Made by a program: the position numbers and the translations under genes. Positions 17,495 to 27,996 of a stretch of DNA of 64,000 nt are shown piece by piece (within the stretch, counting starts at the first letter, position 1; each line of letters starts with the position of its first letter). The notes under the pieces were generated by a model. The model had not been told where the DNA came from. It did no database searches and saw nothing but the letters and a program-made list of their open reading frames with translations. The stretch spans positions 2,666,001-2,730,000 of the forward strand of contig NZ_JAJEJR010000001.1 in NCBI RefSeq assembly GCF_021390595.1, in the 5' to 3' direction. The DNA is from Paraburkholderia sp. HP33-1 (GTDB lineage: Bacteria; Pseudomonadota; Gammaproteobacteria; Burkholderiales; Burkholderiaceae).

Positions 17495-18859
17495 TTAGCG
17501 CATGTGGCTGGCCGCTCCGTCGGCGGGCCCGAGCGCCAAATCGGTCATTGTTACCGGATGCGGCATTGCGCCGCTCGTCGGACCGACAATGCGCACCTCG
17601 CGCTGCGCGAGCGGAATCGTGATGCCGTGCTCGGAAAAGATACGCCAGATGTTGCGATTGACCGCCGAGCGCACGCCCATCGTGCCGGTCGCCGCGTCCT
17701 CGATCCAGAAGCCCAGCTCGAGATTGATGCCATCCGGGCCGAAGCCGACCAGAAATGGCGTCGGCGCCGGCTCGCGCAGCACGCGCGGCACGTCGGCGGC
17801 GGCCTGAGCGAGTAGCGTCATCGCCTGCTCGACGTCGGACGTGTTGGCGATCTGCACCGACGCCTTCGCGTAACCCCGGGTCAGAAATGACGACTGGTTC
17901 TGTACGACGTCGGTGATCAGCTTTTCGTTCGGAATCAGCGTCTCGATGCCGTCGAGCCCACGCACCACGGTATAGCGCGTGCGGATCTGCGTGACACGGC
18001 CCTGCAGGCCGCTCACGTTGATCGTGTCGCCGATCCGCAACGAGCGGTCGAGCAGGATGATGAAACCAGACACGTAGTTGCTCGCGATCTTCTGCATCCC
18101 GAAGCCGAGGCCGACGCCCAGCGCGCCGCCGAACACGCCGAGCACCGTGATGTCGATGCCGACGATCGACAGGCTGATCAGCACCGCCGCGAGCACGAAG
18201 GCCGCGCGGCCGACGCGTGCAACCACCACTTTCAGGTTCGCGTCGAGTGTTTTCGAGCGCATCAGGCGGTCTTCGAACGTCGAGCCGAGCCACATCGCAA
18301 CGATCATCGTGACGCCGACCCACAGCAACCCCGTGATCAGCGACAGCAGCGTCATGTGCGCATTGCCGACGCGAAAGCGCACGCTGTCCATCCACGCGAT
18401 CACGGCGTTCTGAACGCCCAGCAGCGTGAGCACCATGCCGATCCAGACGACCACCGACACGGCCTTCTCGACGAGGAACAGCCACGGATGCTCGCCGCCA
18501 TCGCGGTTGAACACCCGCCGTGCAAAGAAAAACACGATGAAGATAAGCCCGATGCCGACGAGCGGCACCAGTGCCAGATCGAGCAGCGCAGTGTCCATGA
18601 ACCGGTCGGCGATCGCCCGCGCGAGCCACACGAGCGCCGCACCGATCAGCGGAAAAGCCGCACGGTCGAGGCTCTCCATGCCGAAGCGCAGGCTCTGGTA
18701 GACCGGCAGCCGCGGCCGCTCGATCCGGCGCCGCAGCGCACGCGCGAGCAGCCACGCGATGAGCAGTGTCGCGAGCAGGATGGCGACCTGCCACAACATC
18801 ACGGGCTGACCGAAGTCACGCGCGATGTCGCTGAACATGTGGGGGAAAGTCGTATCCAT
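17495..18859 (-). CDS. Mechanosensitive ion channel, MscS family
   Basis: The 454-residue inner-membrane protein has hydrophobic helices near 20-40, 70-88, 92-112, 130-150 and 165-185. A final pore-lining helix follows with the MscS pattern VFGGALGVGLGFGMQKIASNYVSGFIILLDRSLRIGD (about 236-272). The beta domain with IRTRYTVVRGLDGIETLIPNEKLI follows. It should open under membrane tension to release solutes on osmotic downshock. The extra N-terminal helices place it among the larger MscS homologues. It has no close operon partner: the desaturase is 182 bases downstream and the methyltransferase 72 bases upstream. Confidence 0.9.
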   Translation of the reverse strand: MDTTFPHMFSDIARDFGQPVMLWQVAILLATLLIAWLLARALRRRIERPRLPVYQSLRFGMESLDRAAFPLIGAALVWLARAIADRFMDTALLDLALVPLVGIGLIFIVFFFARRVFNRDGGEHPWLFLVEKAVSVVVWIGMVLTLLGVQNAVIAWMDSVRFRVGNAHMTLLSLITGLLWVGVTMIVAMWLGSTFEDRLMRSKTLDANLKVVVARVGRAAFVLAAVLISLSIVGIDITVLGVFGGALGVGLGFGMQKIASNYVSGFIILLDRSLRIGDTINVSGLQGRVTQIRTRYTVVRGLDGIETLIPNEKLITDVVQNQSSFLTRGYAKASVQIANTSDVEQAMTLLAQAAADVPRVLREPAPTPFLVGFGPDGINLELGFWIEDAATGTMGVRSAVNRNIWRIFSEHGITIPLAQREVRIVGPTSGAMPHPVTMTDLALGPADGAASHMR

Positions 18860-18931
18860 GGATGTCCCCGAATTTGCCGGCTCGTGCGGATTCGTCGGCG
18901 AACCCGCGCGCGCCGGCCTGAAGCCGGTCGC

Positions 18932-20191
18932 CTAGCTCTGGCGCTCGAGCACGGCGGCAAAGAAACCGTCGGTCGCATGGCGGTGCGGCCACAGCGACAG
19001 GTAGTCACCCATCTCCAGCTCGATGCGCTGCTCGGCGAGCACATCGCGCACAGGCACGAGCGCGAAGTCCGGGTGATCGGCGAGGAACTGCTGCACGATC
19101 GCCTCGTTTTCCGCTTCGAGAATCGAGCACGTTGCGTATATGAGCCGCCCGCCCTTCTTCACGAGACGCGCCGCGCTCGCGAGAATCGAAGCCTGCTTCG
19201 GCGCCAGTTCGGCGATCGACTCCGGCGACTGGCGCCACTTCAGGTCCGGATTGCGGCGCAGCGTACCGAGGCCGCTGCATGGCGCATCGACGAGCACGCG
19301 GTCGATCTTGCCGGCCAGACGCTTGATCTTCGCGTCATGTTCGCTGTCGATCAGCACCGGATTCACGTTCGACAAGCCGCTGCGCGCAAGCCGCGGCTTC
19401 AGCTTCGCGAGACGCCGCTCGGAGATGTCGAACGCGTAGAGCCGGCCGGTCGAGCGCATCGCCGCCCCGAGCGCCAGCGTCTTGCCGCCCGCGCCCGCGC
19501 AGAAATCGACGATCATCTCGCCGCGCCGCGGCGCGACCAGCGAGCACAGCAGCTGGCTGCCCTCGTCCTGCACTTCGAGCCAGCCCTGCTGGAACGCGTC
19601 GAGCCTCGTGAGCGCCGGCTTGCCGACCACGCGCACGCCGAACGGCGCGAACGGCGTCGCGCCCGCCTCGATACCGGCCTTCGACAGCGCGCCCAGCACA
19701 TCGTCGCGGCTCGCCTTGATGGGGTTCGCGCGCAGATCGAGCGGCGCCGGGTAGTTCAGCGCGGCGGCCAGCTGCGCTAGCTCGGCGGCCTCGAAGCGCG
19801 TGCTCAACGCCTGGCAGATCCAGTCGGGCAGGTTCAGGCGAATCCGCAGCGGCAGACTTTCCGGGTCGATCTTCGACACGTGTTCGAGCCACGTCGCCTC
19901 GGCCTCGGTGACGAACGGCTTGAGCGCCGAGCGCCCGACCGTCTGCATCAGGCCCAGCAGTGCCATGCGGCGCGCAGGGCTGCCGGTGCCGCTTTCAGCG
20001 AGATGCGCGAACTCCATCCGGCGCCGCAGCACCGCGAACACCGCCTCGGCGATCACGCCGCGCTCGGCGTGGCCGAGCTTCGGATGCGCGCGGAAGAACC
20101 GGCTCGTGGTGGCGTCTGCGGGGCCGTTCAGCCGCAGCACTTCGGCCAGCAGCGTTTCAGTTTGTCCAATCAGGAAACCATGTAATCTCAT
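18932..20191 (-). CDS. RsmB/NOP-family RNA (cytosine-5) methyltransferase
   Basis: The 419-residue protein has a NusB-like helical N-terminus and a Rossmann methyltransferase domain. The SAM loop VDFCAGAGGKTLALGAAM is at about 237-254. Catalytic cysteines sit in the PCSGLGTLRRNPD and ATCSILEAENE motifs, and DGFFAAVLE closes the protein. It methylates cytosine C5 in rRNA, but I cannot say whether it is the true RsmB (16S C967), since Burkholderia genomes normally have another copy by fmt. The ATG at 20191 overlaps the purN stop by four bases, and the longer frame lies inside purN. Confidence 0.87.
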   Translation of the reverse strand: MRLHGFLIGQTETLLAEVLRLNGPADATTSRFFRAHPKLGHAERGVIAEAVFAVLRRRMEFAHLAESGTGSPARRMALLGLMQTVGRSALKPFVTEAEATWLEHVSKIDPESLPLRIRLNLPDWICQALSTRFEAAELAQLAAALNYPAPLDLRANPIKASRDDVLGALSKAGIEAGATPFAPFGVRVVGKPALTRLDAFQQGWLEVQDEGSQLLCSLVAPRRGEMIVDFCAGAGGKTLALGAAMRSTGRLYAFDISERRLAKLKPRLARSGLSNVNPVLIDSEHDAKIKRLAGKIDRVLVDAPCSGLGTLRRNPDLKWRQSPESIAELAPKQASILASAARLVKKGGRLIYATCSILEAENEAIVQQFLADHPDFALVPVRDVLAEQRIELEMGDYLSLWPHRHATDGFFAAVLERQS

Positions 20192-20841
20192 GCGCCCTCT
20201 CCGGCGGTGTGACCGGCAAAGAGCCATTGCGGCTCCGACGGCGTAAGCGTGACGCGCGAGCCGTCCAGAGCGAGACGCCCTTCGACGAACCAGCGCACCG
20301 CGCGTGGATAAATGATGTGCTCGGTAGCGAGCACGCGTGCGGCGAGCGTTTCAGCGGTATCGCCCGCCTCGACAGGCACCGCCGACTGCACGACGATCGG
20401 CCCGTGATCGAGCTTTGATGTGACAAAATGCACCGACGCGCCGTGCAGCCGCACGCCGGCGTCGAGCGCCTGCTGGTGTGTCTTCAGACCAGGAAAGCTC
20501 GGCAGCAGCGACGGGTGCACGTTCAGCATGCGCCCGGCGTAATGGTCGACGAAGCGCGCGGTCAGCACGCGCATGAAGCCCGCGAGCACGACGAGGTCCG
20601 GCGCGAATGCGTCGATCTGCTCGGCGAGTGCCGCATCGAAGCTGTCGCGATCCGGAAACTGGCGATGGTCAACCACCGCCGTGGCGATGCCATGCGACGC
20701 CGCGAAGGCGAGCCCAGCGGCATCGGGACGGTTGGCAATCACGGCGGCGACCCGCGCCGGCCAGCCCTCGCTCGCGCACGCACGCACGATGGCTTCCATG
20801 TTGCTGCCCCGTCCGGAAATCAGGATGACGAGTTTTTTCAT
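20188..20841 (-). CDS. purN: Phosphoribosylglycinamide formyltransferase
   Basis: The 217-residue enzyme transfers a formyl group from 10-formyl-THF to GAR in purine synthesis. MKKLVILISGRGSNMEAIV with the SGRGSN phosphate loop opens it, followed by VVLAGFMRVLT, the catalytic NVHPSLLPSFPG (Asn/His) and LHGASVHFVTSKLDHGPIV with the active-site Asp. The ATG at 20841 is the only good start. It overlaps the downstream methyltransferase by four bases and is divergent from ribF across 138 bases. Confidence 0.95.
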   Translation of the reverse strand: MKKLVILISGRGSNMEAIVRACASEGWPARVAAVIANRPDAAGLAFAASHGIATAVVDHRQFPDRDSFDAALAEQIDAFAPDLVVLAGFMRVLTARFVDHYAGRMLNVHPSLLPSFPGLKTHQQALDAGVRLHGASVHFVTSKLDHGPIVVQSAVPVEAGDTAETLAARVLATEHIIYPRAVRWFVEGRLALDGSRVTLTPSEPQWLFAGHTAGEGA

Positions 20842-20979
20842 CCGCGGATTTTATCATTCGGCGATCGCCGGCCCGCGACCGCGCAGCCGTCTGTTGCGCC
20901 AAGCGTTTATAATCGATTGTTTTGCGGCCCTCTGGCCGCGCCCCTATTGCAACCGCAGCAACCGCTGCAACCCGCTATC

Positions 20980-21975
20980 GTGAGAGTCTTCCGCGGTCTT
21001 CCCAATGCCGAGAGCCGTGCGCCGTGCGCGCTGACCATCGGCAACTTCGACGGTGTCCACCGTGGCCACCAGGCTCTGCTCGCGCACGTGCGCGCGGCCG
21101 CCAATGCGCGTGGCCTGCCCGTCTGCGTGATGACCTTCGAGCCGCACCCTCGCGAGTTCTTCAACCCGGCCGGTGCGCCGCCGCGCATCGCGATGCTGCG
21201 CGACAAGCTGGAGGCGCTGCGCACCAACGGGGTCGACAGGGTCGTGGTCGAGCACTTCAATCACACGTTCGCGAGCCAGTCCCCGGACGCGTTCGTCGAG
21301 CGGATCATCGTCAACGGATTGCACGCGCGCTGGATCATGATCGGCGACGATTTCCGCTACGGTGCGAAGCGCGCCGGCGATTTCGCGTCGCTGCAGGCGG
21401 CCGGCAAGCAGTACGGCTTCGAAGTCGAACAGATGGCGACGGTCGCCGATCCGTCGGGCGCGCGCATTTCGAGCTCGGGCGTGCGCGCGGCGCTGGTCGC
21501 GGGCGAGCTGGATTCGGCCCGCGCCGCGCTCGGCCGCGACTATCTGATCAGCGGCCATGTCACGCACGGCATGAAGCTCGGCCGCGATCTCGGCTTTCCG
21601 ACGCTCAATCTGCCGATCGCGCACAAGCGCCCGGCGCTCGCCGGCATTTTTGTCGTCCAGGTTCACGGCATCGCCGAGCAACCGCTGCCGGGCGTCGCGA
21701 GCCTCGGCCTGCGCCCCACCGTCGACGATTCCGGCCGCGTGCTGCTCGAAGTTCACCTGCTCGACTGGCACGGCGACGCGTATGGCAAACTCGTGCGCGT
21801 CGAATTTCTGAAGAAGCTGCGCGACGAGGAGAAGTTCGTCGACCTCGAGACGCTCACCGCCGCGATTGCGCGCGACGTCGCCAATGCGCGCGCGTGGTTC
21901 GCCGCGGTCGGCGCCGGCACGCCGGGCAGCCGTTCCACCGGTTTCGCCACCTCGGCCACCGACCGAATTAGATAA
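20980..21975 (+). CDS. ribF: Bifunctional riboflavin kinase / FAD synthetase
   Basis: The 331-residue enzyme phosphorylates riboflavin to FMN and adenylates it to FAD. The N-terminal nucleotidyltransferase domain shows [16 protein letters not shown] (about 19-34) and the [18 protein letters not shown] segment. The C-terminal kinase domain begins about residue 185 with [19 protein letters not shown] and has [10 protein letters not shown] and EVHLLDW. The start is GTG at 20980, giving the family N-terminus (M)[10 protein letters not shown]; no ATG fits. A TATAAT-like box lies at 20908-20913 without a clear -35. It leads a run of same-strand genes (ileS, lspA, coaBC). Confidence 0.95.
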   Translation: MRVFRGLPNAESRAPCALTIGNFDGVHRGHQALLAHVRAAANARGLPVCVMTFEPHPREFFNPAGAPPRIAMLRDKLEALRTNGVDRVVVEHFNHTFASQSPDAFVERIIVNGLHARWIMIGDDFRYGAKRAGDFASLQAAGKQYGFEVEQMATVADPSGARISSSGVRAALVAGELDSARAALGRDYLISGHVTHGMKLGRDLGFPTLNLPIAHKRPALAGIFVVQVHGIAEQPLPGVASLGLRPTVDDSGRVLLEVHLLDWHGDAYGKLVRVEFLKKLRDEEKFVDLETLTAAIARDVANARAWFAAVGAGTPGSRSTGFATSATDRIR

Positions 21976-22145
21976 CCGCCGCGGTTCGGGCCGGCGCGCC
22001 GCGCCGCACGGACCGCCGCCGCGCGCATCGACGGGCGTCCGGGCTTCAACCGGAGCCGCCTGCCGGGCGCGTCCCACGCTCCTCGTGCATCGCGCGCAAT
22101 CCGCGCGCCGCTACGCATAGAAACGAATTCACCGCCACCCACATC
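21976..22145. other. Gap between ribF and ileS
   Basis: This is a very GC-rich 170-base stretch without a gene, terminator or clear promoter. CCCACATC directly before the ileS ATG is a poor ribosome-binding site. Confidence 0.35.
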
Positions 22146-24983
22146 ATGAGCAACAAGAAAGCCGATTCGAAACCGCAGTCCCGCTACCCGGTCAACCTGC
22201 TCGACACGCCGTTCCCGATGCGCGGCGACCTGCCCAAGCGCGAGCCACAATGGGTCAAGGACTGGCAGGAACGCAAGGTCTACGACAAGATCCGCGCCGT
22301 TTCCAGGGGCCGCAAGAAGTTCATCCTGCACGACGGCCCGCCGTATGCGAACGGTGACATCCACCTCGGCCACGCGGTGAACAAGATCCTGAAGGACATG
22401 ATCGTCAAGGCGCGCAATCTGGCGGGCTTCGACGCGGTTTACGTGCCGGGCTGGGACTGCCACGGCATGCCGATCGAAATCCAGATCGAAAAGCAGTTCG
22501 GCAAGTCGCTGCCGGCGGCCGAAGTGATGCAGAAGGCGCGCGCCTATGCGACCGAGCAGATCGAAAAGCAGAAGGCCGGCTTCCGGCGTCTGGGCGTGCT
22601 CGGCGACTGGGACAATCCGTACAGGACGATGAACTTCGCGAACGAAGCCGGCGAAATTCGCGCGCTCGCGAAGATCATGGAAAAGGGCTACGTGTTCCGC
22701 GGCCTGAAGCCGGTCAACTGGTGCTTCGACTGCGGCTCGGCCCTCGCTGAGGCGGAAGTCGAGTACAAGGACAAGACCGACCCGACCATCGACGTGCTGT
22801 TCGGCTTTGCCGAGCCGGAAAAGACCGCGCAGGCGTTCGGCCTCGCCGCACTGCCGCGCGACGAAGGCGGCATCGTGATCTGGACCACCACGCCGTGGAC
22901 CATTCCCGCCAACCAGGCGCTGAACCTGCATCCGGAGATCGTCTACGCTCTCGTCGACACGCCGCGCGGCCTCCTGATCCTCGCCGAGGAACGCGTCGAG
23001 GCATGCCTGAAGCTGTACGGCTTCGAAGGCACGATCATCGCGACGACGCCGGGCGAGAAGCTCGTGAACCTGCGCTTCAACCACCCGCTCGCGTCCGCGC
23101 ATCCGGCCTACAAGCGCAGCGCGCCGGTCTATCTCGGCGACTACGTGACGACCGAAACCGGCACCGGCATCGTGCATTCGTCGCCCGCGTACGGCGTGGA
23201 AGACTTCGTGTCGTGCAAGACGCACGGCATGGCCGACTCGGACATCATCAACCCGGTGATGGGCGACGGCCGCTACATCGAATCGCTCGCGCTGTTCGGC
23301 GGCCTGTCGATCTGGGCGGCCAATCCGCAGATCGTCGAGGCGCTGCAAGGCGCCGGCTCGCTGCTGCGCACCGAGAAGTACTCGCACAGCTACATGCACT
23401 GCTGGCGCCACAAGACGCCGATCATCTACCGCGCGACCTCGCAGTGGTTCGCCGGGATGGACGTGAAGCCGAATGACAGCGACAGGACGCTGCGCGAAAC
23501 CGCGCTCGAAGGCATCGAGAACACGGCGTTCTATCCGTCGTGGGGCAAGCAGCGCCTCTTCAGCATGATCGCGAACCGCCCGGACTGGACGCTGTCGCGT
23601 CAGCGCCAGTGGGGTGTGCCGATGGCGTTTTTCGTGCACAAGGAAACCGGCGAGCTGCATCCGCGCACGCTCGAGTTGCTGGAACAGGTCGCGCAGCGTG
23701 TCGAGAAGGAAGGCATCGAGGCGTGGCAGACGCTCGATCCGCGCGAGCTGATCGGCGACGACGCGAACCTCTACGAAAAGAACCGCGACACGCTCGACGT
23801 GTGGTTCGACTCGGGCACCACGCACTGGCACGTGCTGCGCGGCTCGCACAAGGACGAGCTGCAGTTCCCGGCCGACCTGTACCTCGAAGGCTCGGACCAG
23901 CACCGCGGCTGGTTCCATTCGTCGCTGCTGACCGCCTCGATGCTCGACGGCCGCCCGCCCTACAACGCGCTGCTCACGCACGGCTTCACCGTCGACGGCG
24001 AAGGCCGCAAGATGAGCAAGTCGCTCGGCAACGGCATCGACCCGCATGAAGTCGCGAATCGACTCGGCGCGGAAATCATCCGCCTGTGGATCGCGTCGAC
24101 CGATTACTCGGGCGAGCTCGCGATCTCCGAGGAAATCCTGAAGCGCGTCACGGAAGGCTACCGCCGTATCCGTAATACGCTGCGCTTCCTGCTTGCCAAC
24201 CTGTCGGACTTCGACTTCGCGCAGCACGCGCGTCCGGTCGAAGACTGGCTCGAAATCGACCGTTACGCGGTGGCGCTGTCGGCAAACCTGCAGAACGACA
24301 TCCTCGCGCACTACGAGAAGTACGAGTTTCACCCGGTCGTCGCGAAGCTACAGACGTTCTGCTCGGAAGACCTGGGCGGCTTCTACCTCGACGTGCTGAA
24401 GGACCGCCTGTACACCACGGCGGCGGATTCGGTCGCGCGCCGCTCGGCGCAGACCGCGCTCTACCACATCGCGCACGGCCTGCTGCGCGTGATGGCGCCG
24501 TTCCTGTCGTTCACCGCGGAAGAAGCGTGGAAAGTGTTCCAGCCGGACAGCGAAACGATCTTCACCGAGACGTACCACGCGTACCCGGCTGTGCCCGATG
24601 CGGACGCGCTGCTCGACAAGTGGACGCTGCTGCGCGCAGTGCGCGGCGACGTGACCAAGGCGCTCGAAGAGGCTCGGGTCGCGAACCTGATCGGCTCGTC
24701 GCTGCAGGCGGAAGTCGAAATCCGCGCGAGCAGCGCGCGTCACGACGCGCTCGCGAGCCTCGGCGACGACCTGAAATTCGTGCTGATCACGTCGGCGGCG
24801 AATGTCGTCAAGGTCGACAGCGAAGCAGATGAAGGCGTCGAGGTGATCGCGTCGAAATACCTGAAGTGCGAGCGCTGCTGGCACTATCGCGCGGACGTCG
24901 GCGCGAACGCCGAGCATCCGTCGCTGTGCGGCCGCTGCTTCAGCAATCTGTTCGGCACTGGCGAAGCGAGGAGCGCGGCATAA
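22146..24983 (+). CDS. ileS: Isoleucyl-tRNA synthetase
   Basis: The 945-residue class Ia synthetase charges tRNA-Ile. The HIGH motif appears as HLGH at 73-76, the KMSKS loop is at 622-626, and the editing domain lies between (about 200-420, with [13 protein letters not shown] near 251). A C-terminal zinc finger is formed by CERCWHY and CGRCFSNL near 915-935, as in the bacterial type with a zinc-binding tail. The ATG at 22146 has a weak ribosome-binding site. Its stop overlaps the lspA start (TAATG), a conserved ribF-ileS-lspA arrangement in proteobacteria. Confidence 0.97.
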   Translation: MSNKKADSKPQSRYPVNLLDTPFPMRGDLPKREPQWVKDWQERKVYDKIRAVSRGRKKFILHDGPPYANGDIHLGHAVNKILKDMIVKARNLAGFDAVYVPGWDCHGMPIEIQIEKQFGKSLPAAEVMQKARAYATEQIEKQKAGFRRLGVLGDWDNPYRTMNFANEAGEIRALAKIMEKGYVFRGLKPVNWCFDCGSALAEAEVEYKDKTDPTIDVLFGFAEPEKTAQAFGLAALPRDEGGIVIWTTTPWTIPANQALNLHPEIVYALVDTPRGLLILAEERVEACLKLYGFEGTIIATTPGEKLVNLRFNHPLASAHPAYKRSAPVYLGDYVTTETGTGIVHSSPAYGVEDFVSCKTHGMADSDIINPVMGDGRYIESLALFGGLSIWAANPQIVEALQGAGSLLRTEKYSHSYMHCWRHKTPIIYRATSQWFAGMDVKPNDSDRTLRETALEGIENTAFYPSWGKQRLFSMIANRPDWTLSRQRQWGVPMAFFVHKETGELHPRTLELLEQVAQRVEKEGIEAWQTLDPRELIGDDANLYEKNRDTLDVWFDSGTTHWHVLRGSHKDELQFPADLYLEGSDQHRGWFHSSLLTASMLDGRPPYNALLTHGFTVDGEGRKMSKSLGNGIDPHEVANRLGAEIIRLWIASTDYSGELAISEEILKRVTEGYRRIRNTLRFLLANLSDFDFAQHARPVEDWLEIDRYAVALSANLQNDILAHYEKYEFHPVVAKLQTFCSEDLGGFYLDVLKDRLYTTAADSVARRSAQTALYHIAHGLLRVMAPFLSFTAEEAWKVFQPDSETIFTETYHAYPAVPDADALLDKWTLLRAVRGDVTKALEEARVANLIGSSLQAEVEIRASSARHDALASLGDDLKFVLITSAANVVKVDSEADEGVEVIASKYLKCERCWHYRADVGANAEHPSLCGRCFSNLFGTGEARSAA

Positions 24984-25489
24984 TGGCGAGAACCATGTCG
25001 AAAACGTCCACCGCAAGCGGCTCGCTCGCACCCTGGCTCGGCATTGCGCTGATCGTCATCCTGTTCGACCAGCTGACGAAAATCGCCGTGCGCAAGGTGT
25101 TCGCCTACGGTGTGCCGCACGAGGTCACGCCGTTCTTCAACCTGATCGTCGTGTTCAACCGCGGCGCCGCGTTCAGCTTCCTCGCGATGGCGGGCGGCTG
25201 GCAGCGCTGGGCGTTCACCGCGCTCGGCGTGGTCGCGGCGCTCGTGATCTGCTATCTGCTCAAGCGCCATAGCGGGCAGAAAATGTTCTGCACGGCGCTC
25301 GCGCTGATTCTCGGCGGCGCGCTCGGCAATGTGATCGACCGGCTCGCGTATGGCCACGTGATCGACTTCCTCGATTTCCACGTGGCCGGCTGGCACTGGC
25401 CGGCGTTCAATCTTGCCGACAGCGCAATCACGATCGGCGCGATCCTGCTCGTGATCGACGAGCTGCGGCGGGTACGCAGCACACGCTAA
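24983..25489 (+). CDS. lspA: Lipoprotein signal peptidase
   Basis: The 168-residue inner-membrane aspartyl protease cleaves diacylglyceryl-modified prolipoproteins, such as LivK and the glycine-zipper lipoprotein in this window. Four hydrophobic helices are visible (about 18-34, 66-86, 94-112, 139-158). The catalytic aspartates lie in [18 protein letters not shown] and FNLADSAI, with [10 protein letters not shown] as a third signature. The ATG at 24983 overlaps the ileS stop by one base; GCGAGGAGCGCGG upstream is its ribosome-binding site. Confidence 0.96.
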   Translation: MARTMSKTSTASGSLAPWLGIALIVILFDQLTKIAVRKVFAYGVPHEVTPFFNLIVVFNRGAAFSFLAMAGGWQRWAFTALGVVAALVICYLLKRHSGQKMFCTALALILGGALGNVIDRLAYGHVIDFLDFHVAGWHWPAFNLADSAITIGAILLVIDELRRVRSTR

Positions 25490-25504
25490 CGTCGCCGAGG
25501 TGAG

Positions 25505-25531
25505 GCACGGCTGCGGTTACGCGAGCCGTGC
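25505..25531. repeat. Inverted repeat after lspA
   Basis: GCACGGCT and AGCCGTGC form an eight-pair stem with an 11-base loop, 15 bases after the lspA stop. No T run follows, so it is at best a weak terminator or an mRNA 3' structure. Confidence 0.4.
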
Positions 25532-25616
25532 GTCGCGTCCGGTTTGAAACGCGCGGCGGCGGCGACGGGCAACGCCGTCACGCCGCCGCGCGATCACGCT
25601 TTGTCGGAGGCTTTCG

Positions 25617-26834
25617 TTGGCAACCGCAGAACTCGCAGGCAAACACCTCGTCCTCGGCATGACGGGCGGCATCGCCTGCTACAAGATCGCCGAACTCACG
25701 CGTCTGTTGACCAAGGCAGGCGCGACCGTGCAGGTCGTCATGACCGAAGCGGCCACCCAGTTCATCACCCCCATCACGATGCAGGCGCTGTCGGGCCGGC
25801 CGGTCTACACGAGTCAGTGGGACGCGCGCATGCCGAACAACATGGCGCATATCGACCTGTCGCGCGAAGCCGATGCGATCGTGATCGCGCCCGCATCAAC
25901 CGACTTCCTCGCCAAGCTTGCGCACGGCATGGCCGACGATCTGCTGTCGACGCTGTGCATCGCGCGCGACTGCCCGCTGCTCGTCGTGCCGGCGATGAAC
26001 CGGCAGATGTGGCAGAACCCCGCCACGCAACGTAACGTCGCGCAACTGCGCGCCGACGGCCTCGAAGTGCTCGGCCCCGATTCGGGCCCGCAGGCCTGCG
26101 GTGAAATCGGCGATGGCCGCATGCTCGAAGCGGCCGCGACCTACGAGGCGATCGCGTCGTTCTTCGCGCCGAAGATCCTGTCCGGCCGGCGCGTGCTGCT
26201 GACCGCGGGCCCGACCTTCGAGCCGCTTGATCCGGTGCGCGGCATCACGAATCGCTCGAGCGGCAAGATGGGCTTCGCGCTCGCGCGCGCCGCGCAGCAG
26301 GCCGGCGCCGACGTGCATCTGGTGGCCGGACCGGTTGCGCTGGAGACGCCGTGGGGCGTATTGCGCGAGGACGTGCAGACCGCGCAGCAGATGCACGACG
26401 CGGTGATGCGCGCGGTCGCGGATGCGGACATTTTCATCGGCGTCGCGGCGGTGGCCGACTGGCGCGTCGACCACGTCAGCGATCAGAAGATCAAGAAGAC
26501 TGCCGAGCGCACGCTGCCGAGCTTTTCGTTCGTCGAGAATCCGGACATCCTCGCCGCGGTCGCGAGGCTGCCAAAGCCGCCGTTCACGGTCGGCTTCGCC
26601 GCGGAGAGCGACAACCTCGAAGTCCACGGCGAGGAAAAGCGCGCGCGCAAGAACGTGCCGCTGCTGATCGGCAATCTGGGCCCGCAAACGTTCGGGCTCG
26701 ACGACAACGAAGTGATCCTGTTCGAAGCCGGCGGCGCGACCAGGCTGCCACGCGCCGACAAGCAGACGCTCGCGCGCGCGTTGATCACGGAAATCGCGAA
26801 GCGTCTGCCGCCCGACCACGGTCCGGTCCGCTGA
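25617..26834 (+). CDS. coaBC: Bifunctional phosphopantothenoylcysteine decarboxylase / synthetase
   Basis: The 405-residue enzyme catalyses two consecutive steps of coenzyme A synthesis. The N-terminal flavin-dependent CoaC half shows LGMTGGIACYKIAELTRLL, PAMNRQMW and the reactive cysteine in ACGEIGDGRM. The C-terminal CoaB half starts near residue 190 with LLTAGPTFEPLDPVRGITNRSSGKMG. The start is TTG at 25617 because TCGGAGGC lies nine bases upstream and no ATG fits the family N-terminus. A TTG start suggests modest translation. A monooxygenase gene follows, then dut. Confidence 0.95.
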   Translation: MATAELAGKHLVLGMTGGIACYKIAELTRLLTKAGATVQVVMTEAATQFITPITMQALSGRPVYTSQWDARMPNNMAHIDLSREADAIVIAPASTDFLAKLAHGMADDLLSTLCIARDCPLLVVPAMNRQMWQNPATQRNVAQLRADGLEVLGPDSGPQACGEIGDGRMLEAAATYEAIASFFAPKILSGRRVLLTAGPTFEPLDPVRGITNRSSGKMGFALARAAQQAGADVHLVAGPVALETPWGVLREDVQTAQQMHDAVMRAVADADIFIGVAAVADWRVDHVSDQKIKKTAERTLPSFSFVENPDILAAVARLPKPPFTVGFAAESDNLEVHGEEKRARKNVPLLIGNLGPQTFGLDDNEVILFEAGGATRLPRADKQTLARALITEIAKRLPPDHGPVR

Positions 26835-26914
26835 ACAAGCGAACGGCGACGGGCCAGTGTGCCCCTGCTGTCCTGCTTGCATAGCCAACCGGAATCATCT
26901 GGAGCACTACCGCC

Positions 26915-27931
26915 ATGACGCTACTCTCCGTGCTCGATCAAACACCGGTGATCGCCGGCCATTCGGTGGCGGACGCGATCGCCGCGACCGTCGAACTCGC
27001 GCAGCTCGCCGACGACCTCGGCTACACGCGCTACTGGTGCGCCGAGCACCACGGCCTGCGCGGCGTGTCGAACCCCTGCCCTGAAGTGATGCTGGCCCGG
27101 CTCGGCAGCGTGACGCGCCGCATTCGCATCGGCTCGGGCGGCATCATGCTGCCGTACTACAGCCCGTTCAAGGTCGCCGAGCAGTTCATGATGCTCGAGG
27201 CGCTGTTTCCAAACCGCGTCGATCTCGGCGTCGGACGCGCGCCGGGCGGCGACATGCGTACCGCGCAGGCGGTGGCCGCCGGCGCCTACAATCGCGGCGA
27301 GATTTTTCCGCAGCAGGTCGCCGAACTGCTCGGCCTCATGCATGGCGCGCTGCCCGACGATCACCTCGCGCAGGGCGTACTGCTGCAGCCGCAGATCGAT
27401 ACGCGCCCGCAGCTATGGATGCTCGGCTCCAGCGAATTCGGCGGTCTGCTCGCCGCGCAACTGGGCATCCGCTTCTCGTTTGCGCATTTCATCAATCCGC
27501 ATTTCGGCAAACAGGTCGCGCTGGCGTATCGCGAGCGTTTCCAGCCCGGCAAAGAGGCATCGCAGCCGTATCTCGCCGCCGCGGTCTTTGTGATCTGCGC
27601 GGATACCGAGCAGGAAGCCGCGGACCTCGAAAAAGCCGTCGATCTGCGTCGCCTGCAGATGGCATATGGGCTGAACGAACCGATTCCGACGATCGAGCAA
27701 GGCATCGCGCAGGAGTATGGCGAGCGCGAACAGCTCGTGATCGACCGGGAAAAACCGCGCAGCATCATCGGCACGCCTGAGCGCGTGACCGAGCGGCTCA
27801 CTGAATTGCAGCAGCAGTTCCAGGCCGACGAGCTGATCGTGCTGACCGTGGCCGGCAGCTATCGCGCGCGCCTGCGCTCCTACGAACTGCTCGCCGATGC
27901 GTTCCAGCTTGGCTCGAACAAGACGGATTGA
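26915..27931 (+). CDS. Luciferase-like (LLM) flavin-dependent oxidoreductase
   Basis: This 338-residue protein of the bacterial luciferase-like monooxygenase fold most resembles the YhbW-type group, which lacks a known substrate. RYWCAEHHG near 40-48, SVTRRIRIGSGGIMLPYYSPFKVAEQF near 65-91 and RVDLGVGRAPGGD near 102-114 are standard for the group and shape the FMN site. A cytoplasmic location is expected. TCTGGAGC precedes the ATG. It is 80 bases after coaBC and 65 before dut on the same strand, so it probably shares their transcript, although its function is not obviously related. Confidence 0.85.
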   Translation: MTLLSVLDQTPVIAGHSVADAIAATVELAQLADDLGYTRYWCAEHHGLRGVSNPCPEVMLARLGSVTRRIRIGSGGIMLPYYSPFKVAEQFMMLEALFPNRVDLGVGRAPGGDMRTAQAVAAGAYNRGEIFPQQVAELLGLMHGALPDDHLAQGVLLQPQIDTRPQLWMLGSSEFGGLLAAQLGIRFSFAHFINPHFGKQVALAYRERFQPGKEASQPYLAAAVFVICADTEQEAADLEKAVDLRRLQMAYGLNEPIPTIEQGIAQEYGEREQLVIDREKPRSIIGTPERVTERLTELQQQFQADELIVLTVAGSYRARLRSYELLADAFQLGSNKTD

Positions 27932-27996
27932 TCACCCGGCTTTTGCCGGTCTGCCGCCTGCCCTTCCACCAAACCCACACTCACTATTGAACCTGA

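Noticed and set aside
21753..24332. 859-codon open frame on the minus strand across ileS
   Set aside because: It is a shadow frame of a certain ileS with no ribosome-binding site or recognisable domain. Its length reflects high GC.
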